A stretch of 64,000 nucleotides of DNA from Natrinema limicola JCM 13563 (GTDB taxonomy: Archaea; Halobacteriota; Halobacteria; Halobacteriales; Natrialbaceae): NCBI RefSeq assembly GCF_000337475.1, contig NZ_AOIT01000034.1:38556-102555 (forward strand), read 5' to 3'. The translations under genes were made by a program, and so were the position numbers. The notes below the pieces were generated by a model. That model worked only from the letters and a program-made list of their open reading frames with translations. It did no database searches and was not told the origin of the DNA. Below are positions 26,400-34,904 of this stretch, piece by piece (the stretch's first letter is position 1; each line of letters starts with the position of its first letter).

Positions 26400-26411
26400 A
26401 AAGTTTATACA
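26400..26411 (+). promoter_or_regulatory. AAAGTTTAT-type TATA box of the third beta-helix gene
   Basis: The sequence AAAGTTTATACA ends 25 nt before ATG 26436, matching the spacing at the other two beta-helix genes. Confidence 0.65.
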
Positions 26412-26435
26412 GGTATACTTGAATTACTGGATAGT

Positions 26436-28376
26436 ATGGCACGCGATCCAGCGGTACTGGACGATAGCGAAACCAGTGATAGAAGCGCTGAAACAGCCGA
26501 ATACGAAGGTAATACTGGATTAATCGACCGACGATCGTACCTCACGCTGGCGGGAACAGCCGCAGCGGCTCTTGCGACCGGCGCCACTGCTGCGACCTCG
26601 AGCGTTGCGGCTGCCAGCGACGATCCACAGGTCGCAGAACTCGATCAGATGTCCGAACGACGCCTCTCGATTTCGGACGGCGACGACCTCTCGTCGTACG
26701 TGGCGAACTCGAGCGACGGCGAACTGCTCGTCGTCCCATCAGGGTCCTACGAGTGGAGCCGAACACTGGCGTTCTCGCGTCGGAACTGGGGGATTCGCGG
26801 CGAAGGTGATGTCGAGATCTCCGTTCCCGGCAACCGTGGCCGAGGAACCAAAAACGGCTACGTGCTGAACGTGTCCGGCGACAACGTCTTCGTGGAGAAT
26901 CTTACGTTCGACTCCGATGGCAGACCGGCGATCGGCTTCCGTTGTGTCGTCAATCAGCGTGCGGAGTTCCGTGACATCACGGTCGCAAGCGACGGACCAC
27001 GAACGTGGAACGCACAGCAGACGAATATGTTCAACGTCGGTGCAGAGTCCTCGAGCGGCGAGGTCCTTCTCGACGGCATTGTCGCGTACAACAACGGGAA
27101 TCTCTCCCAGTACAACGGCGGGAACTCTCGAGTCGGGATCTGGTCGTCACGATCCGGCAAGTTGACGGTTCGGAACTCGGTTCTCTCTGGCTTCCCGAAC
27201 AACGGTATCTATACGCGCATGCCTGGCGAGCTGGAAGTCGACAACTGTGTGTTCGCCAACAACAACGTCAGCGCGATTCGACTCGGCGGCAGCAACGAAG
27301 TCGTGAAAAACAGTACGTTCTACTTCGATCTCTCGCTCGACGACACGACGCACTCCCATCCACAGCGTGGGGTTTCGAATGTGAGCGCGATCACAGCGGA
27401 CAACCGCGAGAGCGCGTCTAACGGCGGCTACGTCCGGGGTTGTTCGTTCATTGTGCGGAACGTCCCGAACGCAACGGGTGCGATCAGGTTCCTCGAGAAC
27501 GAGTGGGTCGAAGTCGAGGATTGTCAGTTCCTGCTCGATCAGCCGGACGTCCCCGGTGTCGGCTGGAACAACGGCGGCTCCGCTCGGCTCCGCAATCTCG
27601 TGTTCGACACCGAGAACGCGTCAGGCGCGACGGTTGCCGCATCCGGCGGCCAGTATCCGACCGATGAGAACATCTGTATCCATCCCGACCTTTCAGACGG
27701 TGCGATTACGGCGAGCAGGCGTGACCTCCGCTTCGATTGGAGTCAAGCACACTCCTACCCGAACCCATCCTTCGAGGACGGCTCCAGCGAAACGGATACG
27801 ACGGGAAGCGAGGACACCGACGAGGCTCTCGAGAACACGCTGGTGATCGACGGGAACGGGACCTCCGAGCGAGTCGACTACCGGTTCACCGTCGACGGTG
27901 AGGTCGAACACAGCGAGCACTATTCGGAGTATGGGCTCGGTGGCGAGATCAACGACGGCTCTGTCGAAGGGTTCGTTCGCGGTGGCGCGGACGGCTTCTG
28001 GTTCTCCGGCGAACTCACCGATCTCCAGATCGGGGACGGCCCGACCGTTCGCGTCAACGGTGTCGAGGTTGACCCCGCCGAGATCGGTGGCGACGACTCT
28101 GACAAAAGCCTCGAGAACACGCTGGTGATCGACGGGAACGGGACCTCCGAGCGAGTCGACTACCAGTTTACCGTCGACGGTGACCTCGAGCACAGCGAGT
28201 ACTACTCCGAGTACGGACTCGGGGGCGAGATCAACGACGGCTCCGTCGAAGGATTCGTGCGCGGTGGTGCGGACGGCTTCTGGTTCTCCGGTGAAATCAC
28301 CGACCTCCAGATCGGGGACGGCCCGACCGTTCGCGTCAACGGTGTCGAGGTCGACCCGGACCGGCTCTGGCGCTAA
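26436..28376 (+). CDS. Tat-exported right-handed beta-helix protein with two tandem C-terminal repeats
   Basis: A 646-residue protein. It opens MARDPAVLDD like the 11205-13013 product (MARDRSELDD) and has a Tat signal (DRRSYLTLAGTAAAALATG near residue 31). Residues about 80-440 form a beta-helix (VENLTFDSDG, GFPNNGIYTRMPG and so on). Two tandem domains of 94 residues follow, each LENTLVIDGNGTSERVDY through GPTVRVNGVEVDP. They are nearly identical in DNA (period 282 bp), so the duplication is recent or kept by conversion. These domains are homologous in layout to the repeats of the 11205-13013 product. Likely a secreted polysaccharide-associated protein. Confidence 0.88.
   Translation: MARDPAVLDDSETSDRSAETAEYEGNTGLIDRRSYLTLAGTAAAALATGATAATSSVAAASDDPQVAELDQMSERRLSISDGDDLSSYVANSSDGELLVVPSGSYEWSRTLAFSRRNWGIRGEGDVEISVPGNRGRGTKNGYVLNVSGDNVFVENLTFDSDGRPAIGFRCVVNQRAEFRDITVASDGPRTWNAQQTNMFNVGAESSSGEVLLDGIVAYNNGNLSQYNGGNSRVGIWSSRSGKLTVRNSVLSGFPNNGIYTRMPGELEVDNCVFANNNVSAIRLGGSNEVVKNSTFYFDLSLDDTTHSHPQRGVSNVSAITADNRESASNGGYVRGCSFIVRNVPNATGAIRFLENEWVEVEDCQFLLDQPDVPGVGWNNGGSARLRNLVFDTENASGATVAASGGQYPTDENICIHPDLSDGAITASRRDLRFDWSQAHSYPNPSFEDGSSETDTTGSEDTDEALENTLVIDGNGTSERVDYRFTVDGEVEHSEHYSEYGLGGEINDGSVEGFVRGGADGFWFSGELTDLQIGDGPTVRVNGVEVDPAEIGGDDSDKSLENTLVIDGNGTSERVDYQFTVDGDLEHSEYYSEYGLGGEINDGSVEGFVRGGADGFWFSGEITDLQIGDGPTVRVNGVEVDPDRLWR
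27828..28366 (+). repeat. Tandem intragenic repeat, 282-bp period, two copies
   Basis: Copy 1 starts at 27828 and copy 2 at 28110, both with CTCGAGAACACGCTGGTGAT. Most differences are single bases. The copies encode the two C-terminal domains of the beta-helix protein. Confidence 0.85.
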
Positions 28377-28570
28377 GCGACGTCACCATCCCGAATAGCG
28401 ACCCGATTTTCGGGCGGATTGCTATCATCACTGAACGCCGCTGTGGACGCGACCGTACGGCGCACCCGCAAGCGGTATCCCCCGGTCCCGGTTCGTATTG
28501 ATCCCAGTCAGTGCCGGCGTACCCCCGTCCGCCCGGCGTTCGTGTCGGTCACCAGATACCACAGACCGTC

Positions 28571-30103
28571 TCAATTGTTACTGTAGCTGGCATCCGGGAG
28601 GTATCGGCGAACGATTGGGATCCTTACGTCGAGCCGTTGCTCGAGCAGCGAGATCGGGATGCGATCTGCAGGTTGCAGACAGCCGGTTACGGACACGATC
28701 ACGATCGAGCAAAGACCGGTGGCGATGACGAACAGCGGGAACGTCACCAGCGTGAGCGAGATCGTTCCGCGAAGCAGGAACGCGGGTGGAAAGAGAGCGA
28801 CCGGCAGGACGACGAACGTGCGGGCGGCCCACCTCGAGAACGGCGTGATATCACATTTCAGTTTTAGCACGGCGTAGACGGTCAGGTTGAGGACGACGAA
28901 CGAGAGCATGGAGGTCACTGCGGCACCCATATAGCCGTACCGCGGGATGAGGATCAGGTTCAGCCCGGCATTGACGAGAAACGCGAATCCGTTTGCGCCC
29001 ATGATCGCGGTGGTGAAGCCGAGCGCGGAGAGCGTTTCCCGGTTGCGGCCGAACATCGCGCTTGTAAAGAAGCCAATTGCGAGAATCGACAGTGCGTTTC
29101 CAGCTTCGGCGTAGCTCGCCCCGAAGACGATTTCGAGAACGTCTCCGGAGAAGACAACGAACGTGAGAAACAGCGGAAACGTGACGATGAATACCCACTT
29201 CGTCGTCAGTTCGTAGATCGAACCGACTTCGGATCGATCGTCTTCCGCGTCGAGTCGCGATGCCAACGGGAGGTACATGAATCCGAACGACGAGAGGACG
29301 AGCAGCATGCCGCTGGCGAGCGGGTAAGCAGCGCTGTAGAGACCGACTTCGTGAGACGAGCGAAAGTAGCCGAGCATCAGCGTATCGGTTCGGGTCAGCA
29401 TGTTCGAAAGCACCGTCGCGAAGACGAGCGGGACGGAAAAGAACAGCAGCTCGCGGACATGCAACCGGGCCGAACCGACGAGCGGCACGAGTCGATTGAG
29501 AAGCGTACATGCCAGTGCACAGGCGACGACCGCGCCGACAAGGTAAGCCATCGCGGCAGCGTGGATGCCAAAGCCCGCGAGCAAGAATCCAACGAGAAAG
29601 AGCAACCGTCCGGTGGGGTAGAGCAGGTCCCTCGCGTACGTTCGGTACAGCGTATTTTCCTGTCCTCGTATCCCCGCAACGGCAAGTTCGAGGCCGACCG
29701 TGAACGGAATACACACCACGAACAGAGCCACGAGCCGGGTCGAATCGTCTCGCTCGAACAACAACCTCGAGATGAGTCCGGTACTCGAGAGCAGAACGAT
29801 CGTAAGTACGAGCGTCGCGGTCCCCGCGATGAGGACGCCGGTCAGCCAGGCGCCGCGTTTGTTCGCTTCGTCGTCATACCGGGACATGAACCGAGGGATG
29901 CCGCCCTTGACGCCGAGCAGTCCGATCGTGGTTACGAACGTGAGGATCGCTAGCCCGACACTGATCTCGCCGTAGGCGTCGGTCGTCAACAACCGTGCGA
30001 CGATGATCCGCTCGATGAGTTGCGACGCCGAGTAAAACACCTGCCCGGCGCCGATGAGGACCGCGCTCGAGAGAAGCTTCGAAACGTCGCGTTCGTCGAC
30101 CAT
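28571..30103 (-). CDS. Polysaccharide flippase (MOP superfamily, Wzx-like)
   Basis: A 510-residue integral membrane protein with about 14 hydrophobic segments. The N-terminal GAGQVFYSASQLIERIIVARLLTTDAYGEISVGLAI and the internal GVKGGIPRFMSRY are typical of polysaccharide-biosynthesis/MATE-like flippases. It would move a lipid-linked glycan to the outer face of the membrane. ATG 30103 overlaps the stop of the upstream AP-superfamily gene, so the two are co-transcribed and probably coupled. Confidence 0.9.
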   Translation of the reverse strand: MVDERDVSKLLSSAVLIGAGQVFYSASQLIERIIVARLLTTDAYGEISVGLAILTFVTTIGLLGVKGGIPRFMSRYDDEANKRGAWLTGVLIAGTATLVLTIVLLSSTGLISRLLFERDDSTRLVALFVVCIPFTVGLELAVAGIRGQENTLYRTYARDLLYPTGRLLFLVGFLLAGFGIHAAAMAYLVGAVVACALACTLLNRLVPLVGSARLHVRELLFFSVPLVFATVLSNMLTRTDTLMLGYFRSSHEVGLYSAAYPLASGMLLVLSSFGFMYLPLASRLDAEDDRSEVGSIYELTTKWVFIVTFPLFLTFVVFSGDVLEIVFGASYAEAGNALSILAIGFFTSAMFGRNRETLSALGFTTAIMGANGFAFLVNAGLNLILIPRYGYMGAAVTSMLSFVVLNLTVYAVLKLKCDITPFSRWAARTFVVLPVALFPPAFLLRGTISLTLVTFPLFVIATGLCSIVIVSVTGCLQPADRIPISLLEQRLDVRIPIVRRYLPDASYSNN

Positions 30104-31752
30104 TAGAGGTAGCCGAGGTTCTCCAGCCGGCCGATCATCGCATCGTCTTCGGGCCGGTCTGAGTCCGTCTCGGATGATTCACGAGCCGTGTCGATCGTAT
30201 CGTACTCGGCAATACGTGGCGGGTCGAAGACGAGATCCGGCGGCACGCGTCCTTGCATCCGTTCCGGAACCGGCTCGTCGAGAAGGGTCATCGCGATTGG
30301 AGCGACGTCGATCACCGAGAGCGGACCGACTCTCGACGGCCCGAGTTCGGCAATCCCTGGACCAGCGCCGATGAAGACGCCAGTCCGCTTGTGGTTGTGC
30401 TTGTCGATCGGCACGAATGCGGAACCGAGCAGGTTCGTGGCGATCAGGTTGTTCATTGCTCGCGGCATGAAGAGGACATCACAAGCTTCGTTGGTGTACG
30501 GCCCGTCATACACCGCCTCCCGCGGTTTCACCCACTCGAAGGCCGGCTTTCCGTTCGGCGTTCGGAGCGACTCGAGCGTCCCGATCAGTTCGGATCGAAC
30601 CTGCTCGTAGTCCGCTGGCGGGACTACTCCATCATCGTCCCGGCCCTCGAGATTGATCCGGACGCCGAGTTCGGGTCCACTCCGGCAGTACGCTTGTGAT
30701 CGGCGCCAGTCGACGTTCTCGCCGAGTGTTGCCTGGGTCCCGTCGGGTAGCAACCGCTTGACGACTCCTTCAGCACCGAGGCGCTGGACGAGCCGGTAGG
30801 CGTCACCCGGTGTCAGTCCGACAGCGCCCAGCGCGGATTCGGCAGCCGAGACCAATTGCACCGAGGTCGAACTGCCGTCGGAATCCGCTGCTGATTGCTC
30901 GCTGAGCGCGCCCTTACTCTCGCCGAGTGTCGGTGTTCGTCCGTGAGCGCACGTCTCGACGAAACCGTTCCGACGGAGTATCTCGTTGATATAGATGTTG
31001 TACCCGTCGGTTCGACCGATTCCGTGATCGGAACAGAGGAGAACGTTCGTCTCATCGGGGACCGTTTCGAGAACTGTCCCGACGAATTCGTCGGCGGCAT
31101 TGTAGACTCGCCGAAACGCTTCTGTCCCATCGAACTCGTGGAACACCGTATCGGTTTTTTGGACCTGCAGGAACGCGAACTCCCAGTCCGTCGACTCGAG
31201 GAACGCCCGGGCGGCCCGCCGGCGGTGATCGATCAGCGACACGAAGTCATCGACGGTCGCGGTTCCATCGCCTGCTTCATTCCCACCGTAGATCCGGTAC
31301 TGTTCGCCGAGTTCGCTCGAGAGGTCCTCACGGACGCCTTCTGGGGTGCCACTGGCGGATTCGGGAGCGAGATAGCCCGGAATCAGCGATCCGTCGAAGC
31401 TGTCTGCGGAATGTGTCACCGGAACGTTCAACACGGCTGCAGACACGTCATGTGTGGAGAGATACTCCCAGATCGCGGGTGATCGAACAGCCGCCTGCGA
31501 GACGATGTTTGCCTCGTCAGGATAGGTTTCACGAAAGTCGAAAAACGAGTAGACACCATGATGAGAAGGATCGACACCGGTATAGACTGACGGCCAGGCA
31601 CTTCCCGTCCACGGGGGAAACGTCGACTCGAGTTCGGCCTCGACTCCGTGTGAGCGCAGAGACTGTATGTTAGGGAGTTCGAATTGATCGAGATAGTTGA
31701 ACGACAGCGCATCCATTCCGATGAGAACAGTCTTGGGGGTATCAACAGCCAT
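30103..31752 (-). CDS. Alkaline-phosphatase-superfamily phosphodiesterase/phosphotransferase
   Basis: A 549-residue protein from ATG 31752 (GTG 31764 adds four residues). Landmarks are IGMDAL (D13), Thr nucleophile T49 in FPPWTGSAWPS, SDHGIG near 240, and C-terminal LENLGYL. It is operonic with the flippase gene, which implies a role on a lipid-linked or exported glycan intermediate. An ATAACAATG box (31810-31802) is 50 nt from ATG 31752, so a leader is expected; a four-codon GTG ORF at 31779 followed by TAG and GTG 31764 lies between them. Confidence 0.86.
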   Translation of the reverse strand: MAVDTPKTVLIGMDALSFNYLDQFELPNIQSLRSHGVEAELESTFPPWTGSAWPSVYTGVDPSHHGVYSFFDFRETYPDEANIVSQAAVRSPAIWEYLSTHDVSAAVLNVPVTHSADSFDGSLIPGYLAPESASGTPEGVREDLSSELGEQYRIYGGNEAGDGTATVDDFVSLIDHRRRAARAFLESTDWEFAFLQVQKTDTVFHEFDGTEAFRRVYNAADEFVGTVLETVPDETNVLLCSDHGIGRTDGYNIYINEILRRNGFVETCAHGRTPTLGESKGALSEQSAADSDGSSTSVQLVSAAESALGAVGLTPGDAYRLVQRLGAEGVVKRLLPDGTQATLGENVDWRRSQAYCRSGPELGVRINLEGRDDDGVVPPADYEQVRSELIGTLESLRTPNGKPAFEWVKPREAVYDGPYTNEACDVLFMPRAMNNLIATNLLGSAFVPIDKHNHKRTGVFIGAGPGIAELGPSRVGPLSVIDVAPIAMTLLDEPVPERMQGRVPPDLVFDPPRIAEYDTIDTARESSETDSDRPEDDAMIGRLENLGYL

Positions 31753-31801
31753 TAGCACACTCACCTACTGGTGGTTCACTCTGGCTGTCTTGCCGTCTAG
31801 T

Positions 31802-31810
31802 CATTGTTAT
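31802..31810 (-). promoter_or_regulatory. ATAACAAAG-like box of the AP/flippase operon
   Basis: The minus strand reads ATAACAATG, 38 nt from GTG 31764 and 50 nt from ATG 31752. Confidence 0.4.
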
Positions 31811-31992
31811 AGCGGAGTTACCTCTCGAAAGAACGCTTCGATCTGCGTTCCGCCCCTGCTCGACATGAGCGCACCACCTGTGGTCGCGACTATCGACTCG
31901 CGGTAGCAACCACCTACCGGCCAGTCAGTGGACTCGAACGATTCGACGGTCTTTGAGCCGTCCGTGACTGTCCCACCGCTGGTAGATTCAGA

Positions 31993-32001
31993 TTAACAAA
32001 A
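31993..32001 (+). promoter_or_regulatory. ATAACAAAG-like box of the GT4 gene
   Basis: TTAACAAAA ends 28 nt before GTG 32029. Confidence 0.45.
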
Positions 32002-32028
32002 CGAACGGGGCCGAACGATCAGGTACTA

Positions 32029-33180
32029 GTGATTCCCGTGGTTGCAACGAAAGAGCCGTCAGGGAGTTCCAGTGCAGACCCCACATCGGTAGCCGAGGAT
32101 GCCGACGTGGATGCAACTGCTATCGATTCGGTACTGATCGTCTCCGAGCATCAGAACCCGTCGAAGATCGAGCGCCACTACGGCCCGCTGGCCGACGCCT
32201 CGAGCCAGACGACGATGGTCTGTCTCACCCCCTACGAACCGCTCGAGTCGATTACGTACAAACCCGTCCCGTCGCTCGGACACCGGCTCATCGGAATCGC
32301 GCTCATGTTCGTCGTCGCACTACTCGAGGGGATTCGCAACGACTACGACGCGATCGTCTCGATTTCGTTGTTCCCCTACGGGTGCTATGCGCTCGCGTTA
32401 CGACCGATCGTGGGCGTGCCGGCGCATCTCGGCATCATCGGAGCGGACATCGACGTTCACGCGACGGCGTGGTACGGCCCGGTCGTCCGGATCGCGATCA
32501 GACGGTTCGATTCGGTGTCCGTTCCTGGCTCGGTTCACCGACAAGCGCTGCTCGGGTTCGGCGTTGCTGCGACTCGGATCTCGATTCTCTCGAACGCGAT
32601 CGATACGGACCACTATGTTCCGCCTCCCGAACCGGTCGAGTCGACGTACGACTTCCTCTGGATCGGTCGATTCAGCGAGGAAAAGGATCCGGTGTTGTTC
32701 GTTGAGACACTCGACGAGCTCTCGGCGATGGGCGTCGAGTTTCGAGCGGTGATGCTTGGTGACGGGGCCAAATACGACGAGGTCGAGCGAGCGATCGACG
32801 CCCGTAATCTCGACGATTTGATCGATCGACCAGGCTGGGTCGACGATCCGCGTCAGTACTATTACGACGCAGACACGTTCGTCTTGACCTCGTCGCGAGA
32901 CGCGCTCCCGCTGACGTTGATCGAAGCGATGGCAACTGGGAGGGCAAGTGTCGTTCCCAACGTCGGCTCCGTCCCCGATATTGCGACCCATAGCGAAACC
33001 GCGCTGGTCGTGGATGATCGGACACCGTCGGCGTTCGCCGATGCCCTTCGCGACCTCGCTACGAACGAGCAGTTGCGGACGCGACTCGGAACGAATGCCA
33101 TCGCCGTTCGAGACGAGTTTTCGTACGCGAATGCACGGGACGACTGGCGACGGATTCTCCGGACACTGGCCGATACGTAG
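32029..33180 (+). CDS. GT4-family glycosyltransferase (GT-B fold)
   Basis: A 383-residue protein starting at GTG 32029, which fits the TTAACAAAA box 28 nt upstream. The C-terminal half has FLWIGRFSEEKDPVLF and the EX7E-like TLIEAMATGRASVVPNVGS of retaining GT4 transferases. The donor sugar is unknown. It is cytoplasmic or peripheral at the membrane, and convergent with the sulfatase-like gene across a palindromic repeat. Confidence 0.87.
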   Translation: MIPVVATKEPSGSSSADPTSVAEDADVDATAIDSVLIVSEHQNPSKIERHYGPLADASSQTTMVCLTPYEPLESITYKPVPSLGHRLIGIALMFVVALLEGIRNDYDAIVSISLFPYGCYALALRPIVGVPAHLGIIGADIDVHATAWYGPVVRIAIRRFDSVSVPGSVHRQALLGFGVAATRISILSNAIDTDHYVPPPEPVESTYDFLWIGRFSEEKDPVLFVETLDELSAMGVEFRAVMLGDGAKYDEVERAIDARNLDDLIDRPGWVDDPRQYYYDADTFVLTSSRDALPLTLIEAMATGRASVVPNVGSVPDIATHSETALVVDDRTPSAFADALRDLATNEQLRTRLGTNAIAVRDEFSYANARDDWRRILRTLADT

Positions 33181-33249
33181 GGCGTTTTTGGCTGCCACGC
33201 TGCAGCCGCTGTCCCGCCCTGTTGTGTACTCGAGCAGATAGAGCCTAGT

Positions 33250-33340
33250 ATCAATACGGGCTCCTGTCAGTCCCGTCCGGCGCGACTGCCGGACGGCTCG
33301 CAGGGGTGCCGCCAACTCGTGCCAGCAGACCGTATCAGAC
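33250..33340. repeat. Palindromic intergenic repeat (copy A)
   Basis: About 90 bp with inverted ends: ATACGGGCTCCTGTC (33254-33268) pairs imperfectly with GCCAGCAGACCGTAT (33321-33335). It also contains GTCCGG and CCGGAC arms. Related copies are at 62776-62864 and, truncated, at 62000. It lies between the 3' ends of two convergent genes, so a bidirectional terminator role is possible. Confidence 0.55.
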
Positions 33341-33410
33341 ATAGCAACAGTCGCACTCGTTCGAACCGTAGGACGATAACCAGGTCGTCATTAGCTCTCG
33401 CATGCCATAC

Positions 33411-34775
33411 TTACATGTATCCCAGATCCTTCAACTGAGCCTCGACGCTCGAGTCAATCTCCTGGTCAGTCGAGGACGCCGCACCGTCGGACTCGGTGCC
33501 GAACTGTTGGACGCGATCGGACAGTTTCTCGGCGTACGCATCGCAGCGATCGGGATCCGGCTGTGTCCGGCGGGTGTCAATCGGCCGATCATACAGGTAT
33601 TCGTCGCCAGTGTCGTTTCGGACGTACTTGTGGTCCGCGTCGGCGGCGACTCGCCAGCGGGTGATGTCGTCGGGCGTGTTGCGGCCCGCGTGCGGGACGA
33701 AATCCTCCGCGATGGCAACGTCGGTGGTGTAACTCTCCGTCGGTGGATTGCCGTCTCGGATGACGTCGAACACTGAGGTGAGTTCGAACAGGTCGTCGAC
33801 GGTCTCGCCGTCGCGCTGGCTGGGCCGTTTGATCCACAGCGGCACGTTGAGGTTGATATCACGGACATAATGGGGTGGTTGTTCCGTCCGCGGAAAGTCA
33901 CCGAGCGTCTTCCCGTGATCGGAACAGACGACGACGAGCGTGTCATCGAACATGCCCTCGTGCTGTAACAGCCCGAGCAGTTCCGCGACCTTCTCGTCCT
34001 GGTAGCGCACGCTCGCGTCGTAGTACTCCATGACGCGTCGTCGCGTCTCCGGCGCGAGATCGGATTTTCCCATTACGTACGCGAGCAGCTTCGTGTTGAG
34101 AACGCGCGGCTCGATGGCCGACGGCGGCTCGAGATCGAGCACCTCGAACGCTCGTTTTGGCGGGAAGTATGGGCTGTGGGCCTCCATGAGGTTCAGGAAA
34201 GTAAACGTCGGTGCCGATGACTCGGCCTGCTGGGTTAGCCAGCGTTTTGCCCGACTGACGAGTCTGTCGGTGAAAAAGCGCCGCTTCAACAGGAATACCG
34301 GCTGGCGGGCCGCTTTGCCAAGCGCCGGGTGCAGCCGGGAGTAGAGCTCGTCGCGGGTCGTGTGGACGCCATCGGTTTCCGACTGCGAGATTTCGAGGTC
34401 CCACTCGACGAACTCGTCGAAGCCACGATCGAGGCCGGAGAGCTGACCAACCCACGGATTGTTCGAGAAACCGGCAGTGCGGTAGCCTGCATTCGAGAGG
34501 TGTTCGGCGAGCGTCGTCCGGGAGTTGGGGAGTCGGCTCATACCGTCGGAAAAGCCATTCGTCACCCCGTGTTCGGATGGGAACACGCCGGTGAACATCG
34601 ACGTATGAGAGGGCAGCGTCCAGGGGGCCGGTGTGAACGCGTTCTCGTATCGTGTCGCGTACGTCGACAGCGCTGACAGCGTAGGGGCCGTCTCGCGGTC
34701 GTGGTCGTAGGCGGAGACGCGATCCTTGCGCAGCGAGTCGAGTACCAAGAACAATACGTCCGGTCTGTTCGACAT
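33411..34775 (-). CDS. Sulfatase-like AP-superfamily enzyme with Thr at the nucleophile position
   Basis: A 454-residue protein with the sulfatase layout: LFLVLDSLRKDRVSAY (D13), the active-site block APWTLPSHTSMFTG, SDHGKTLGD near 285 and C-terminal LKDLGYM. True sulfatases need Cys or Ser in C/S-x-P-x-R for formylglycine; here the aligned residue is Thr53 (T-L-P-S-H). It is therefore more likely a phosphoesterase or phosphotransferase than a sulfatase. GTAACAAAG is 24 nt before ATG 34775. The FemAB gene lies upstream on the same strand. Confidence 0.85.
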   Translation of the reverse strand: MSNRPDVLFLVLDSLRKDRVSAYDHDRETAPTLSALSTYATRYENAFTPAPWTLPSHTSMFTGVFPSEHGVTNGFSDGMSRLPNSRTTLAEHLSNAGYRTAGFSNNPWVGQLSGLDRGFDEFVEWDLEISQSETDGVHTTRDELYSRLHPALGKAARQPVFLLKRRFFTDRLVSRAKRWLTQQAESSAPTFTFLNLMEAHSPYFPPKRAFEVLDLEPPSAIEPRVLNTKLLAYVMGKSDLAPETRRRVMEYYDASVRYQDEKVAELLGLLQHEGMFDDTLVVVCSDHGKTLGDFPRTEQPPHYVRDINLNVPLWIKRPSQRDGETVDDLFELTSVFDVIRDGNPPTESYTTDVAIAEDFVPHAGRNTPDDITRWRVAADADHKYVRNDTGDEYLYDRPIDTRRTQPDPDRCDAYAEKLSDRVQQFGTESDGAASSTDQEIDSSVEAQLKDLGYM

Positions 34776-34798
34776 ACCGCTACCTACGTGAAGAGGGG

Positions 34799-34807
34799 CT
34801 TTGTTAC
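34799..34807 (-). promoter_or_regulatory. ATAACAAAG-like box of the sulfatase-like gene
   Basis: The minus strand reads GTAACAAAG, 24 nt from ATG 34775. Confidence 0.55.
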
Positions 34808-34904
34808 AGACCTACTAACTCCCGTTCGAATGAACGAAGTTGCACACCGATTTTCGATTCGTCGGCTCTCGTCGCATCGACGTGGCAACAGCGTGCTCGA
34901 GTCG

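Noticed and set aside
27828..28366. 282-bp repeat considered as a mobile or CRISPR repeat
   Set aside because: It lies in frame within one gene and encodes a protein domain; there are no spacers.
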